Position numbers and translations under genes: made by a program | The notes under the pieces: model-generated | Database searches by the model: none | The model's input: the letters and a program-made list of their open reading frames with translations, nothing else | Told to the model about the DNA's origin: nothing | NCBI RefSeq assembly: GCF_001421785.1 | Contig: NZ_LMLB01000008.1 | Coordinates: forward strand, 1 to 37,668 | Direction: 5' to 3' | Length of the DNA: 37,668 nt | Source: Sphingomonas sp. Leaf33 | Lineage (GTDB): Bacteria; Pseudomonadota; Alphaproteobacteria; Sphingomonadales; Sphingomonadaceae | Shown here: piece by piece, positions 16,942 through 25,120 of the stretch | How positions within the stretch are numbered: the stretch's first letter is position 1 | How the letters are laid out: the number at the start of each line of letters is the position of its first letter

Positions 16942-17943
16942 CTATCGCCGGACCAGCTTCTTCGCCGCGGCATAGAGCCCGGCGTTGCTCGCCAGCACGG
17001 CGCGGGCGATCAGGCCGGCGTCGGTCAGTATCCTGAACGGCAATTTCGGGTCGCGCTGGCCGACGTGCCGCAGGAAACGGGCGAGACCGCGATAGTCCTT
17101 TGCCCGGATATAGGCGATCGACGACGACCGCGCCGATCGTGCGATCATCCGCGTGCGCCACGTCCGGACGAACGTCGGATCGACCCCGTGGCGCTCCGCA
17201 TGATCGGCCACCCCGTCGATCAGCGTGAAGTTGTTGAGATATTTCGTCATGTCGAGCCGGCGCGTTTCGTTCGCGCCGTGCTGGACCCAGGCGGCGACGA
17301 CGCTATCGAGCCAGGCGACCTTGCGGCCGACGATCATCCGCAGGAAGGATTCCCAGTCGTTGCGCAGGACCGTCTCGTCCCAGTAGCAGCCGACCTGCAT
17401 GGCGAGATGCCGGTCGTACAGGATCGAATTGTGGTTCCACACGATACGGTCGGCGGCGTAGCGATCGAGGAACTCGACGTCGCCCATCACCGCGGGGTGG
17501 GGCTGGTTGCGGATCGCGATCCGCGTCCCGCCGGCTTCGTCATATTCGCAGTAATCGGCAAAGACCAAGGCGATTGCCGGGTCCTGCCGGACTATGGCGA
17601 TGGCGGTCGACAGGAAGGCGTCGTCGACGAAGAAGTCGTCGGCATCGAGGTTCACCGCCCAGTCGCCGGTCGCGTTTTCGAACAGGTTGCGATGATAATT
17701 GCGCAGGATGCCGATGTTCGGATCGTTCCGATAGTACCGGATGCGCGGGTCGTCGCGGCGGGCCAGAAACGCGCGGACGACCTGTTCGGTATCGTCGCTC
17801 GATCCGTCGTCGGAGATGACGATCTCGATATTGGCATAGTCCTGCCGCAGCGCGCTTTCGATCGCGCGCGTGATGAAGCCGGCCTGGTTATAGGCCGGGA
17901 TCATGATCGATACCTTCGGATCCGTCATCGAATCGAAACTCAT
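16942..17943 (-). CDS. Glycosyltransferase family 2
   Basis: This 333-residue GT-A transferase opens with VSIMIPAYNQAGF, has SDDGSSD near residues 44-50 and a DADD metal motif at 100-103. IGILRNYHRNL lies between them, as in EPS GT2 enzymes. It is high in GC like most of the operon, so the low-GC cassette ends between this gene and FkbM. The ATG at 17943 is used here; an ATG five codons on (17928) is equally possible, as neither has a clear ribosome-binding site. It probably adds a side or backbone sugar to the lipid-linked unit. Confidence 0.9.
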   Translation of the reverse strand: MSFDSMTDPKVSIMIPAYNQAGFITRAIESALRQDYANIEIVISDDGSSDDTEQVVRAFLARRDDPRIRYYRNDPNIGILRNYHRNLFENATGDWAVNLDADDFFVDDAFLSTAIAIVRQDPAIALVFADYCEYDEAGGTRIAIRNQPHPAVMGDVEFLDRYAADRIVWNHNSILYDRHLAMQVGCYWDETVLRNDWESFLRMIVGRKVAWLDSVVAAWVQHGANETRRLDMTKYLNNFTLIDGVADHAERHGVDPTFVRTWRTRMIARSARSSSIAYIRAKDYRGLARFLRHVGQRDPKLPFRILTDAGLIARAVLASNAGLYAAAKKLVRR

Positions 17944-17971
17944 GGTCGGAGTGCGGGAGAGAGTGCGGGCG

Positions 17972-19075
17972 TCAGCGGCCGGTCATCAGGGCGAGATAGC
18001 GGGCGGACGTGTGATCGCCCGACAGCGCTTCTGCCTGGGCCTTGATCGTGGCCGGGTCGATCGGCGCGTCGATCGCCTCGCCCATGGCGCGGGCGAGGGC
18101 GGTCGGGTCGTCGCAGGGCACGAGGCGACCGTAGACGCCGCCGTCGAGGATCTCGCGCGGGCCGCTCGGGCAGTCGGTGCTGACGATCTGCAGGCCGGCG
18201 TACATCGCCTCGACCAGGACGTTACCGTATCCCTCGTAATCCGACGACAGGACGAAGACATCGGCCGTCGTGTAGAAGGGCCAGGGATCGACGAAGAAGC
18301 CGGGAAGCAGGACCTCGTCCTGCAGGCCATGCTGTGCGATCCGCGCTTCCAGCGTCTCACGCATCTCGCCTTCACCCAGGATGACCAGGCGGGCCGGACG
18401 CTGCTTGCGGAGCAGGGCGAAGGCATCGATCAGCAGGGTCTGGTTCTTGGGCGGCTTCAACGTGCCGACCGAAATGATCCGTGCCGGAGCATCGCTCCAT
18501 AATCCCGACGCCGTCGCGGTGTCCGCGACGATCGCCGGCGGTCGCTCGATGGGATTGTAGATGACTTCCATGCGCGATCGATCGATACCCGACACCGCCG
18601 CCATGTCGTCGGCGGCCTGCGACGAAACGGTCACGCACGCATCGGCCAGGGGGTGCGTCAGGCGGATGCTGAGGCCGAGGATATGGCGGCGCAACGTGCC
18701 GTAATGTCCATAGTGCCTGGACAGGGTCGTATGCTCGCTCAGCACCAGTCGCGATTTCGACCGCGCGATGCGGTGTGCCACCACGCCGATGACCGTCAGC
18801 GGCCACATGTAGATCTGGATGCCGTCCGGGCGTTCGGTCCGCAGATAGCGGACGAGGGGCATCAGCACGTCGCGGATGCGCGGCGTCTTCAGGTCGATCA
18901 CCCGCACGCTGGGCGGCACCAGCGGCATCAGCTGCCCCTTGGCTTCCATCAGCAGCAGGTCGACGTCATAGCCCAGCGCGACGAAATCCTCGATCAGGCG
19001 CAGCGCGACGCGCTCGGCGCCGCCGCCCCACAGATGCGGCAGCAGGAACGCCAGGCGTTCCGGCGACGTACTCAT
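17972..19075 (-). CDS. Glycosyltransferase family 4 (GT-B fold)
   Basis: This 367-residue protein has an N-terminal acceptor domain starting LLPHLWGGGAERV, the usual GT4 glycine-rich entry. The C-terminal donor domain contains VGTLKPPKNQ, LVILGEGEMR and the E-x7-E motif at Glu281 and Glu289. These residues contact the nucleotide-sugar, and the family retains configuration. The ATG at 19075 overlaps the nucleotidyltransferase stop by four bases and fixes the start; the frame continues upstream without protein-like sequence. Donor and acceptor are not deducible. Confidence 0.92.
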   Translation of the reverse strand: MSTSPERLAFLLPHLWGGGAERVALRLIEDFVALGYDVDLLLMEAKGQLMPLVPPSVRVIDLKTPRIRDVLMPLVRYLRTERPDGIQIYMWPLTVIGVVAHRIARSKSRLVLSEHTTLSRHYGHYGTLRRHILGLSIRLTHPLADACVTVSSQAADDMAAVSGIDRSRMEVIYNPIERPPAIVADTATASGLWSDAPARIISVGTLKPPKNQTLLIDAFALLRKQRPARLVILGEGEMRETLEARIAQHGLQDEVLLPGFFVDPWPFYTTADVFVLSSDYEGYGNVLVEAMYAGLQIVSTDCPSGPREILDGGVYGRLVPCDDPTALARAMGEAIDAPIDPATIKAQAEALSGDHTSARYLALMTGR

Positions 19076-19812
19076 GCCGGGTTTCCGGCGGCGTCGTGCC
19101 CGTCGAGATCGGACAGGCGGTTGAGCGACACCAGGTCGCGTGTCGTCGCGATCGGCAGGGCTTCGACCTTGCATCCGTGCTCGACCAGATGGCGGACGAT
19201 GTAGAGGAAGCCATGCTCCCCGGTGGTGGTGCCGAGCGCGCCGGGCAGCCGGCGCCGCAACAGGTCGAACACGACCGCCCGGCGGAACGCGAAGACGCCG
19301 ATGTCGCGCTCGCCGGGACCGGGCTCGGCCCCCGCTTCGCGCGTTTCGGCGAGCGCAGTGACGGTCCCTGCGGCGTCGCGGGTCACGACCGTATAGGCCG
19401 CATCGACATGGCGGGTCGGAAAGGTGAAGTCGTTGCCCGCCTGCAGATGCCGCTCGACGGTCGCCGCGATCGTGCGCGGATCGAGCAGGGGAATATCGCC
19501 CCAGACGGCGACGACATGCTCGGGTGTCGACCCGGGCGCATCGTCGAGGCACAGGATCGCATCGCCCATGCCGGTCGGCGAGGCTTGCACGACCAGGTCC
19601 GCCGCCACGCCGGCCGCCGCCAGCGTCTCGGCGATCGGTGCCTTGCCGGCGGGACTGGTCACCACGACCGGACGGGTGTCGAAGGGGCGCAGCAGCGCGA
19701 ACTGGCGCAGCAGGATCGGCACGCCGCCGACAGGATGCAGCGTCTTGGGGTAGGGCAGGCCGGCGCGGCTTCCGGCCCCCGCCGCGGGGATCAGGACGCG
19801 GAGGTCAGTCAT
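19072..19812 (-). CDS. Nucleotidyltransferase (GlmU/RmlA-like, NTP-transferase fold)
   Basis: This 246-residue single-domain enzyme has the signature PAAGAGSRAG at residues 9-18 and Lys23 in YPKTLHPVGG. A GlmU-like QASPTGMGDA is near 76-85, and the metal-binding Asp106 lies in WGDIPLL. No left-handed beta-helix follows, so it lacks the acetyltransferase half of GlmU. It should join a phosphorylated sugar, alcohol or acid to a nucleoside monophosphate. Its neighbours include a HAD phosphatase and a CofD-like protein, so it may activate an unusual substituent rather than a common sugar; that is inference. It overlaps GT2 by eight bases upstream and GT4 by four downstream. Confidence 0.88.
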   Translation of the reverse strand: MTDLRVLIPAAGAGSRAGLPYPKTLHPVGGVPILLRQFALLRPFDTRPVVVTSPAGKAPIAETLAAAGVAADLVVQASPTGMGDAILCLDDAPGSTPEHVVAVWGDIPLLDPRTIAATVERHLQAGNDFTFPTRHVDAAYTVVTRDAAGTVTALAETREAGAEPGPGERDIGVFAFRRAVVFDLLRRRLPGALGTTTGEHGFLYIVRHLVEHGCKVEALPIATTRDLVSLNRLSDLDGHDAAGNPA

Positions 19813-20707
19813 GCATGTCCTTTCCGATCCGGCCGTCCAGACCGCGGCGCACGGCCTTTGCCAGCAGGTGGCGCTGCGACCCCGTGATGTAGCTCAGCGC
19901 CTCGCCGGCGCCGTTGCGTCGCCCGGTCCGGACCAGCGCCGCCACGACGGCGGCGGCGTTGCGGATCCAGCGATGGTCGAAATAGCGCTGGTTCAGAATC
20001 AGCGTGTTCTTGACGTAATAATAGACTTTCACGTCGTTCAGCGGCCGTCCCGACACGTCGGGATGCAGATGCAGCGCGCGCAGGTCGGACAGGACCGGCC
20101 CGACCGTGCGCATCCGCATGAAGAAATCGACCTCGTCCCCCATCAGGAAGAAATCGGTATTCACGTTACCGATCCGGCGGATCGTGGCGACATCGACCAG
20201 GGCGCCGTTGAAGAGATGCGCGAAGGGGTAGGTGTCGCCGTCGGCCAGCGACCGCAGCGCCGACAGGTGCGTGACCTTGCGCCGGCGCGAGAATAGCACC
20301 GGCAGCCCGTCGGTCGTGAGGATCGGGAAGGGGAAGACGAAGCGGTCGGGATCGTCCTCGCACACCACGGTCGAGGACACGCAGGACACCCCGCGCGTCA
20401 GGCTGGATTCCAGGAACCCCAGCGCATCGGGGTGTGGATAGCCGTCGTCGTCCATCAGCCAGATGGCGTCCCAGTCGCCGGCCAGCGCTTCGTCGATGCA
20501 GCGCTTCCAGCCCCCGGCGGAACCGAGATTGGGCTGGGTCACATGGGCGATGCCCGCTTCCGCCAGCATCTCCGCAGTACCGTCGGTACTGGCGTTGTTA
20601 ACGACGAAGACGCCGTCGGCCGGGCGCGACTGCGCGGCGATGCCGGCCAGGCACCGCGTCAGCAGCGTCTTGCGGTTGTGGGTGACGACCGCCGCCAGGA
20701 TCTTCAT
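19805..20707 (-). CDS. Glycosyltransferase family 2 (galactofuranosyl/rhamnosyl-transferase-like)
   Basis: This is a 300-residue protein. VVTHNRKTLL opens the domain, VVNNASTDGT follows near residue 36, and a MDDDGYPH motif supplies the acidic metal site. The DDD plus later FLMGDEVDFFMR pattern is typical of GT2 enzymes related to rhamnosyl- and galactofuranosyltransferases (WbbL/GlfT-like). With dTDP-L-rhamnose made at the left of the window, it is a candidate rhamnosyltransferase, but not proven. The ATG at 20707 overlaps the HAD gene stop by four bases. The frame stays open upstream over the HAD gene without meaning. Confidence 0.9.
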   Translation of the reverse strand: MKILAAVVTHNRKTLLTRCLAGIAAQSRPADGVFVVNNASTDGTAEMLAEAGIAHVTQPNLGSAGGWKRCIDEALAGDWDAIWLMDDDGYPHPDALGFLESSLTRGVSCVSSTVVCEDDPDRFVFPFPILTTDGLPVLFSRRRKVTHLSALRSLADGDTYPFAHLFNGALVDVATIRRIGNVNTDFFLMGDEVDFFMRMRTVGPVLSDLRALHLHPDVSGRPLNDVKVYYYVKNTLILNQRYFDHRWIRNAAAVVAALVRTGRRNGAGEALSYITGSQRHLLAKAVRRGLDGRIGKDMHD

Positions 20708-21372
20708 GTCCGCACCCCCGTCGCGGCCAGTGCGTCGTTCAGCATGGCCCAGGTCGCCTGGTTCGTCCCGGGTTCGGGGGCGTCCAGCACGATCTCGATG
20801 GCGTCGATCCCGGCTGCCGACGCCGCCGCCAAGCCGTTGGGTGCGTCTTCGAAGACTAGTGCCTCGGCAGCCGGGACCCCGGCGAGGTCGAGTGCGGCCA
20901 GGAACATCTCCGGATCCGGCTTGCCGCGCGTGACGTCGTCCGCCGTCAGCGTCCATTCGAAGCAATCGGCGATCCCGGCCTTTGCCAGCGCCGCCGTTGC
21001 ATTACCGCGCGAGGCCGATGTGCAGAGCGATCGCCGCCAGCGCCCGCCCGCCGCGCGCAGGAACGCGGGCGCGCCGGGAATCGCGGCCAGTTCGGTTTCA
21101 ATCAGCGTCCTGGCGCGGAGACGCTTGTCCGCGATCAGCGTCCGGCGCTGATCGTCGGTCAGGGTCACGCCGGACCGATCCGTCAGTCGGTCGATCGCCG
21201 TTTCCGTCGTCATGCCGGCGATGTCGCTATAATCGACCGCAATCCCGAACGGCGCGCACGCGTCCTCGAACGCGCGGGCGTGCAGCGGCGAACTGTCGAC
21301 GAGCGTGCCGTCGAGGTCGAAGATCAGCAGGCGCTTGGCGGCCAGCAGATCGGACAGCGCAGCGGGTGTCAT
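20704..21372 (-). CDS. HAD-superfamily hydrolase, subfamily IA
   Basis: This 222-residue phosphatase/phosphomutase-type protein has motif I DLDGT with nucleophile Asp19 and acid Asp21. An alpha-helical cap follows at about residues 35-95. Motif II is CTSAS, motif III Lys is in GKPDPEMF, and motif IV is FEDAPNG. It resembles phosphoglycolate phosphatase and beta-phosphoglucomutase groups, and both activities remain possible. The ATG at 21372 overlaps the CofD-like stop as ATGA, which favours it over an in-frame start at 21408. Being coupled to a CofD-like gene and close to a nucleotidyltransferase suggests work on a phosphorylated EPS precursor. Confidence 0.9.
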   Translation of the reverse strand: MTPAALSDLLAAKRLLIFDLDGTLVDSSPLHARAFEDACAPFGIAVDYSDIAGMTTETAIDRLTDRSGVTLTDDQRRTLIADKRLRARTLIETELAAIPGAPAFLRAAGGRWRRSLCTSASRGNATAALAKAGIADCFEWTLTADDVTRGKPDPEMFLAALDLAGVPAAEALVFEDAPNGLAAASAAGIDAIEIVLDAPEPGTNQATWAMLNDALAATGVRT

Positions 21373-22580
21373 CCCTCCATCGTCTCGCCGTAGAGTTTCA
21401 GGATGCACGACACGACCTTGTCGCCGTCATGCTTGCCGGGGGCCTGTGCGGACTCGAAATCGGCGACGATTCGCGGGATCGCGATGTCGCCGTCGCGCTC
21501 GCTGTCGTGATGGACATAGGTCTCGTCGGCCTTGCGGCGACCGTCGTTGACCAGCACGGTCGAGAACAGGTCGGCGGGATCGTACACTCGCCCGTCGCCC
21601 ATCCGCAGATAGCGCAGCGCGCCTTCGAGATAATCCGACGCGCAATAGGTCGGTGTCTCGTAATCGGCGCCGATGTTCGTCACGAACACCTTCAGCGCGC
21701 CGCGATTGCCCGAAATCATCTCCGCCACGCCCTGCGACATATAGGTCGGATACAGCGAGCTGTGCTGCGTGCCGGCGGAGTAGATGATGATGTCCGCCTG
21801 TTCGAGTGCCAAGCGGACACCTGGCGACGCGGCCGCTGCGGCATGGTGGCGCTGCAGATAGTAGCGTTGCTCGTCGCTATCCAGCTGCTCGAGCGGCGCA
21901 CGGTCGAGCGGACGATCGAGCAGGTAGAGCGCGTCGATCAGCACGTTGGAGCGAAGCTCGACGATCTCGGCCTCGCAGCTCAGCAGTTCGCCGTTGCGGC
22001 GCATGGCGGTGAGCCACTTGTTCTCCATGCTGTTCGGGATCACCGTGCCCTTCAGCCGGAACAGGCGGTCGAACGTCCGGGTCGTCCGTTCGATATCGCG
22101 GCCGAGCGCGAGATACGCACCGGCATACAGGCAGTTCATCAGCGCGCAGTCGTCGAACGAGAACTGCCGGCCCATGACCTTTTCGATGACGGTCAGTCCA
22201 TGGAGGAATTCACCCACGAAGCGCCGGATCGCGGCCAGGATGCTCGGCGACGGGATCGCGATCCCGGCGATGGTCGCACCGCCGTCCGAGAACTGCCGCA
22301 TGTCGGCCAGGACGTCGTCGCGGCTCGTGCCGACCGGATAGCGGTATTCGAACAGCGCCTTGCTCGATGGCAGGTCGTCACCCTCCGGCAGCATCAGTTC
22401 CTGGACCTTGCGGATGTCCGACGGGCCCAGCATGTCGAAGAAGCGGCGGATTTCGCCGGTCGACTTGCCGTCGTCATAGGCATTGACGATCGACGTCACG
22501 TTCAGGCCATCGCGGCGGAGCAGCGCCGGAATGATCGACGCGGCACCGCGTCCGCCATTGAGGACAACGATATTCAGCAT
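21369..22580 (-). CDS. CofD/YvcK-superfamily protein in an EPS operon
   Basis: This 403-residue protein is about 80 longer than usual CofD or YvcK. The N-terminal nucleotide loop NGGRGAAS (residues 8-15), NAYDDGKSTGE (33-43) and PSDIRK (53-58) match the superfamily pattern GGTG..., DDGGSSG, GDIR. The DDGG pair is changed to DDGK. A later SAGTQHSSLYP and FVTNIGAD also fit this fold, where YvcK has GPGSLYTS and NI. CofD transfers a phospho-lactyl group from a GDP-activated donor to a flavin; YvcK binds UDP-sugars and regulates envelope metabolism. Here it is embedded between a GT4 and a HAD phosphatase with a four-base overlap. It may be a new phosphoacyl transferase or a UDP-sugar sensor for this EPS. 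The family is clear; the function is unknown. Confidence 0.85.
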   Translation of the reverse strand: MLNIVVLNGGRGAASIIPALLRRDGLNVTSIVNAYDDGKSTGEIRRFFDMLGPSDIRKVQELMLPEGDDLPSSKALFEYRYPVGTSRDDVLADMRQFSDGGATIAGIAIPSPSILAAIRRFVGEFLHGLTVIEKVMGRQFSFDDCALMNCLYAGAYLALGRDIERTTRTFDRLFRLKGTVIPNSMENKWLTAMRRNGELLSCEAEIVELRSNVLIDALYLLDRPLDRAPLEQLDSDEQRYYLQRHHAAAAASPGVRLALEQADIIIYSAGTQHSSLYPTYMSQGVAEMISGNRGALKVFVTNIGADYETPTYCASDYLEGALRYLRMGDGRVYDPADLFSTVLVNDGRRKADETYVHHDSERDGDIAIPRIVADFESAQAPGKHDGDKVVSCILKLYGETMEG

Positions 22581-22592
22581 GACTGGCTCTCT

Positions 22593-23903
22593 TCAGTGAC
22601 GGGGGGCAGGAGAAACGGACGGTGCGATCGGGCCCGGTGGGCCGACCAGGCGGCGATACACGCTTTCGTAGCGCGCGACGCCGGCTTCCAGGCTGTAGTC
22701 GCGACTGGCCTCGCGGATGGCGTGGCGCCGGTCTTCGCTCAGGCCGAGCACGATATCCAGCGCGGCGCGCATCGTCGCGGGCTCGAAATCGTCGATGACG
22801 ACGGACCCGTTGCGGTCGGGCGACAGGATGGTGTCGAGATCGCCGACGCCGCTGTTGGCAATCACCGGGATATTGGCGGCCATCAGTTCGGCGAGCTTGG
22901 TCGGGGAACAGCCGGCAAGCGTCAGGTTGGCGCGGATGAAGATGACCGAGAGATCGCTGAGCGCCAGATACGCCGGGACTTCGTCGCGCCACGCGGTCAC
23001 GAACCGGATCGCATCTTCGGGAATGCCGAACCGGGCGCGGATCGCATGGACTTCGTCCTCCCCGTTGTTCGATACGAACAGGAACCGCGCATTCGGATCG
23101 GCGTCGTGCATCTGCTTGAACAGCAGCATCATCTTGTCGACGAGATAGACCGGACCGATGCTGCCAAGGTAGATCAGGACGGTATTAGCGTCGGTGAATC
23201 CCAGGCGCTGTCGCAGGGCGGCGATGGCGCGGCCATCCACCTTGTCGAGATCGAAATGATCGAAATCCGCGCAGCACGGAATGACGGTGTAATGGTCGTC
23301 GCCCTCGGCGCTCGGATACCAGTTCTGCAGCACGTCGGCGGCGCGTTTCGTGAGGGTGACGACATGGTCGGCGGCGGCGAAATAGCTCGGCTCGCGACGC
23401 TTGAAGGCGCGATAGACGAATTTGTAGCGTGAATCCTCCAGCCCCGCCTCGACCCAGAAATGCCGGAAGTCGATCAGGAGCTTGGCCCCGGTCCGCCGCT
23501 TGATCGCCTGTCCGATCTCGATCGGCAGATAGCTGCGGCAATGGACCAGCGTCGGACGCTGTCGTTCTGCGATCGCCATCGCCAGGCGCCGCATCTGGAT
23601 GACATCGTACAGTTGCGACAGGACCGGTGGCGAGTTGTGATAGGTGACGAACGACCATTCGATGCCGCAAGCATCGAAGGCGTCGCGATACCGGCGGATC
23701 ATGTCGTCCCTGCCAGGCTTTTCGGCGCTGACGATATGGATCCTGTAGCCAAGCGCGGCGAGCGCCAGGCAATAGGGCGCAATCTGCGACTGACCTATGT
23801 GATCGGTTATACCGTTGTGCGTCAGGTACAGGACGTCAAGTGTGTGTTGCAAGGAAGACCTCTGACGCTTCGAACCGTGTAAAGACACGATCAGACGGCG
23901 CAT
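22593..23903 (-). CDS. Glycosyltransferase family 4
   Basis: This 436-residue GT-B transferase opens with VLYLTHNGITDHIGQSQ, the acceptor-side motif common in EPS GT4 proteins. The C-terminal donor domain has YLGSIGPVYLVDKM, LFVSNNG and the SPTKLAELMAANIPVI stretch, whose Glu corresponds to the second E of the usual E-x7-E; the first is replaced near LTLAGCSP. The start is uncertain: ATG at 23903 lacks a ribosome-binding site, while a TTG at 23852 (419 residues) has AGAGG six bases upstream and begins closer to the conserved strand. It lies 12 bp before the CofD-like gene. Confidence 0.88.
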   Translation of the reverse strand: MRRLIVSLHGSKRQRSSLQHTLDVLYLTHNGITDHIGQSQIAPYCLALAALGYRIHIVSAEKPGRDDMIRRYRDAFDACGIEWSFVTYHNSPPVLSQLYDVIQMRRLAMAIAERQRPTLVHCRSYLPIEIGQAIKRRTGAKLLIDFRHFWVEAGLEDSRYKFVYRAFKRREPSYFAAADHVVTLTKRAADVLQNWYPSAEGDDHYTVIPCCADFDHFDLDKVDGRAIAALRQRLGFTDANTVLIYLGSIGPVYLVDKMMLLFKQMHDADPNARFLFVSNNGEDEVHAIRARFGIPEDAIRFVTAWRDEVPAYLALSDLSVIFIRANLTLAGCSPTKLAELMAANIPVIANSGVGDLDTILSPDRNGSVVIDDFEPATMRAALDIVLGLSEDRRHAIREASRDYSLEAGVARYESVYRRLVGPPGPIAPSVSPAPRH

Positions 23904-23935
23904 TGTAAAATTTCGGTGGGTGCCGGCGCGTAACC

Positions 23936-25003
23936 TTATCCTATCGTCTGATCGGATGTTATGATGCTTTGATACGGTTTCCATGCCCAGCCATTGTCGG
24001 CAAAATTGAGCCAGACAAACTGTACGGACGCGGAATACAGGATCACGCCCAATAGAACGGATGGTACGGGGCGGGAATTCACGGACAAGGCGTAAGGCAG
24101 TCGCGACAGAACAACGATTTGCAGCGGGATGATGAACATCGATATTCTGTCGATACCCGATGAACTCGGCAGCACGAAAAGTGCGACAACCGAAAAGAAC
24201 GCCAGGACCGTTAGCGTCATCCACAGGGATCGCGAGAATTTGTCGAAACCCATCTTGTCACGAAACGCGACGAAGGCGATGGCCGCGAGGACGTTCATCG
24301 CGACGCGAATGCCTGCGCCCTGGGAGTCGTAGTTTCCGGTCGCATATGTCGTGATGAGGTGATCGGACGACGAGCCGAGGAACAGGTTGAAAAGAAATAC
24401 GAACCCGATGATTCCAGGTATCGTCAGCACGAAATTGCTCGAGAAGACCGGAACCAGCAGGATTGGCAGGAAAAGAATTGCGGTCTTGTGAAACAGCGCC
24501 GCCAGCCCGACCAGGAGGATGGGGAAGAGAATGCGGTCACGCCTGATGTCGGCCAGTGCCCAGCACAATATGCCGATGGCGGCGGCCTGACGGGTAAATC
24601 CCATGCCTACCACGATCACCAGATAGGGAACGGCGATAAGGTTGCTCAGCCAGGGGTTCGGTTGTCGCGACGACAGTCTGGCGACGCCGATCATGAAGAA
24701 GATGGCGCATCCGAGATCGACGAACCACAAGCCGAAATTGAGACGGGCGGAGGCCCAGTTGAGCAGTCCGTACGCAGGATCGGTCTGCGTGAGCGCATAG
24801 CTCAACGGTTGAAATAACACCGCGTCATAGAATTCGAGGTAGTTTACCCAGTCACCGCCCACCTCGTAACGAAGGCCGATCATCAGCGTCGTCGCCAGGA
24901 CGGCGAGCGAATAGAACAGGGAATCATACGGCCTGGATTGCCGACGTGAAAAATGGATTGCGCCAAGCATCCATATCACGAACAAGATCCAATAGGGAAT
25001 CAA
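23936..25003 (-). CDS. EpsG-like EPS polymerase (Wzy type)
   Basis: This 355-residue membrane protein has about ten hydrophobic segments. The EpsG-family signature GLRYEVGGDWVNY lies near residues 43-55 and a FTRQAAAIG stretch in the middle. EpsG/Wzy proteins polymerise repeat units on the periplasmic face of the inner membrane. It is the first gene of the long operon that ends at the epimerase, so its promoter should lie in 25004-25120. The start codon is TTG at 25003 with only a weak GGAA upstream. GC is somewhat lower than in neighbours. A second polymerase/ligase-like gene lies at 26253. Confidence 0.85.
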   Translation of the reverse strand: MIPYWILFVIWMLGAIHFSRRQSRPYDSLFYSLAVLATTLMIGLRYEVGGDWVNYLEFYDAVLFQPLSYALTQTDPAYGLLNWASARLNFGLWFVDLGCAIFFMIGVARLSSRQPNPWLSNLIAVPYLVIVVGMGFTRQAAAIGILCWALADIRRDRILFPILLVGLAALFHKTAILFLPILLVPVFSSNFVLTIPGIIGFVFLFNLFLGSSSDHLITTYATGNYDSQGAGIRVAMNVLAAIAFVAFRDKMGFDKFSRSLWMTLTVLAFFSVVALFVLPSSSGIDRISMFIIPLQIVVLSRLPYALSVNSRPVPSVLLGVILYSASVQFVWLNFADNGWAWKPYQSIITSDQTIG

Positions 25004-25120
25004 GAGCGTTCCAGCGTCACGAGGGCGATATTATGCGCCGCTTGCCGCTTAAAGCGCTCGCACGTCGCGACCCTACCCGATAGAGCAAGCCGCATGGGAG
25101 GCAAGGGGGCATCGCGGGGC
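25004..25120. promoter_or_regulatory. Divergent control region for the EPS operon and a GT4
   Basis: The long minus-strand EPS operon (start 25003) and the plus-strand GT4 (start 25121 or 25094) diverge here, so promoters for both are expected. I could not identify -35/-10 elements with confidence and saw no strong palindrome. Confidence 0.35.

Noticed and set aside
20982..23432. Very long open frame (816 codons) on the plus strand opposite the HAD, CofD-like and GT4 genes
   Set aside because: It is Arg/Ala/His-rich without family motifs and mirrors three well-supported minus-strand genes; long antisense frames are expected in GC-rich DNA.
22593..24224. 543-residue version of the GT4 extending into the polymerase gene
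   Set aside because: The first 107 residues overlap the EpsG-like gene and show no homology-like pattern; GT4 homology begins near VLYLTHNG.
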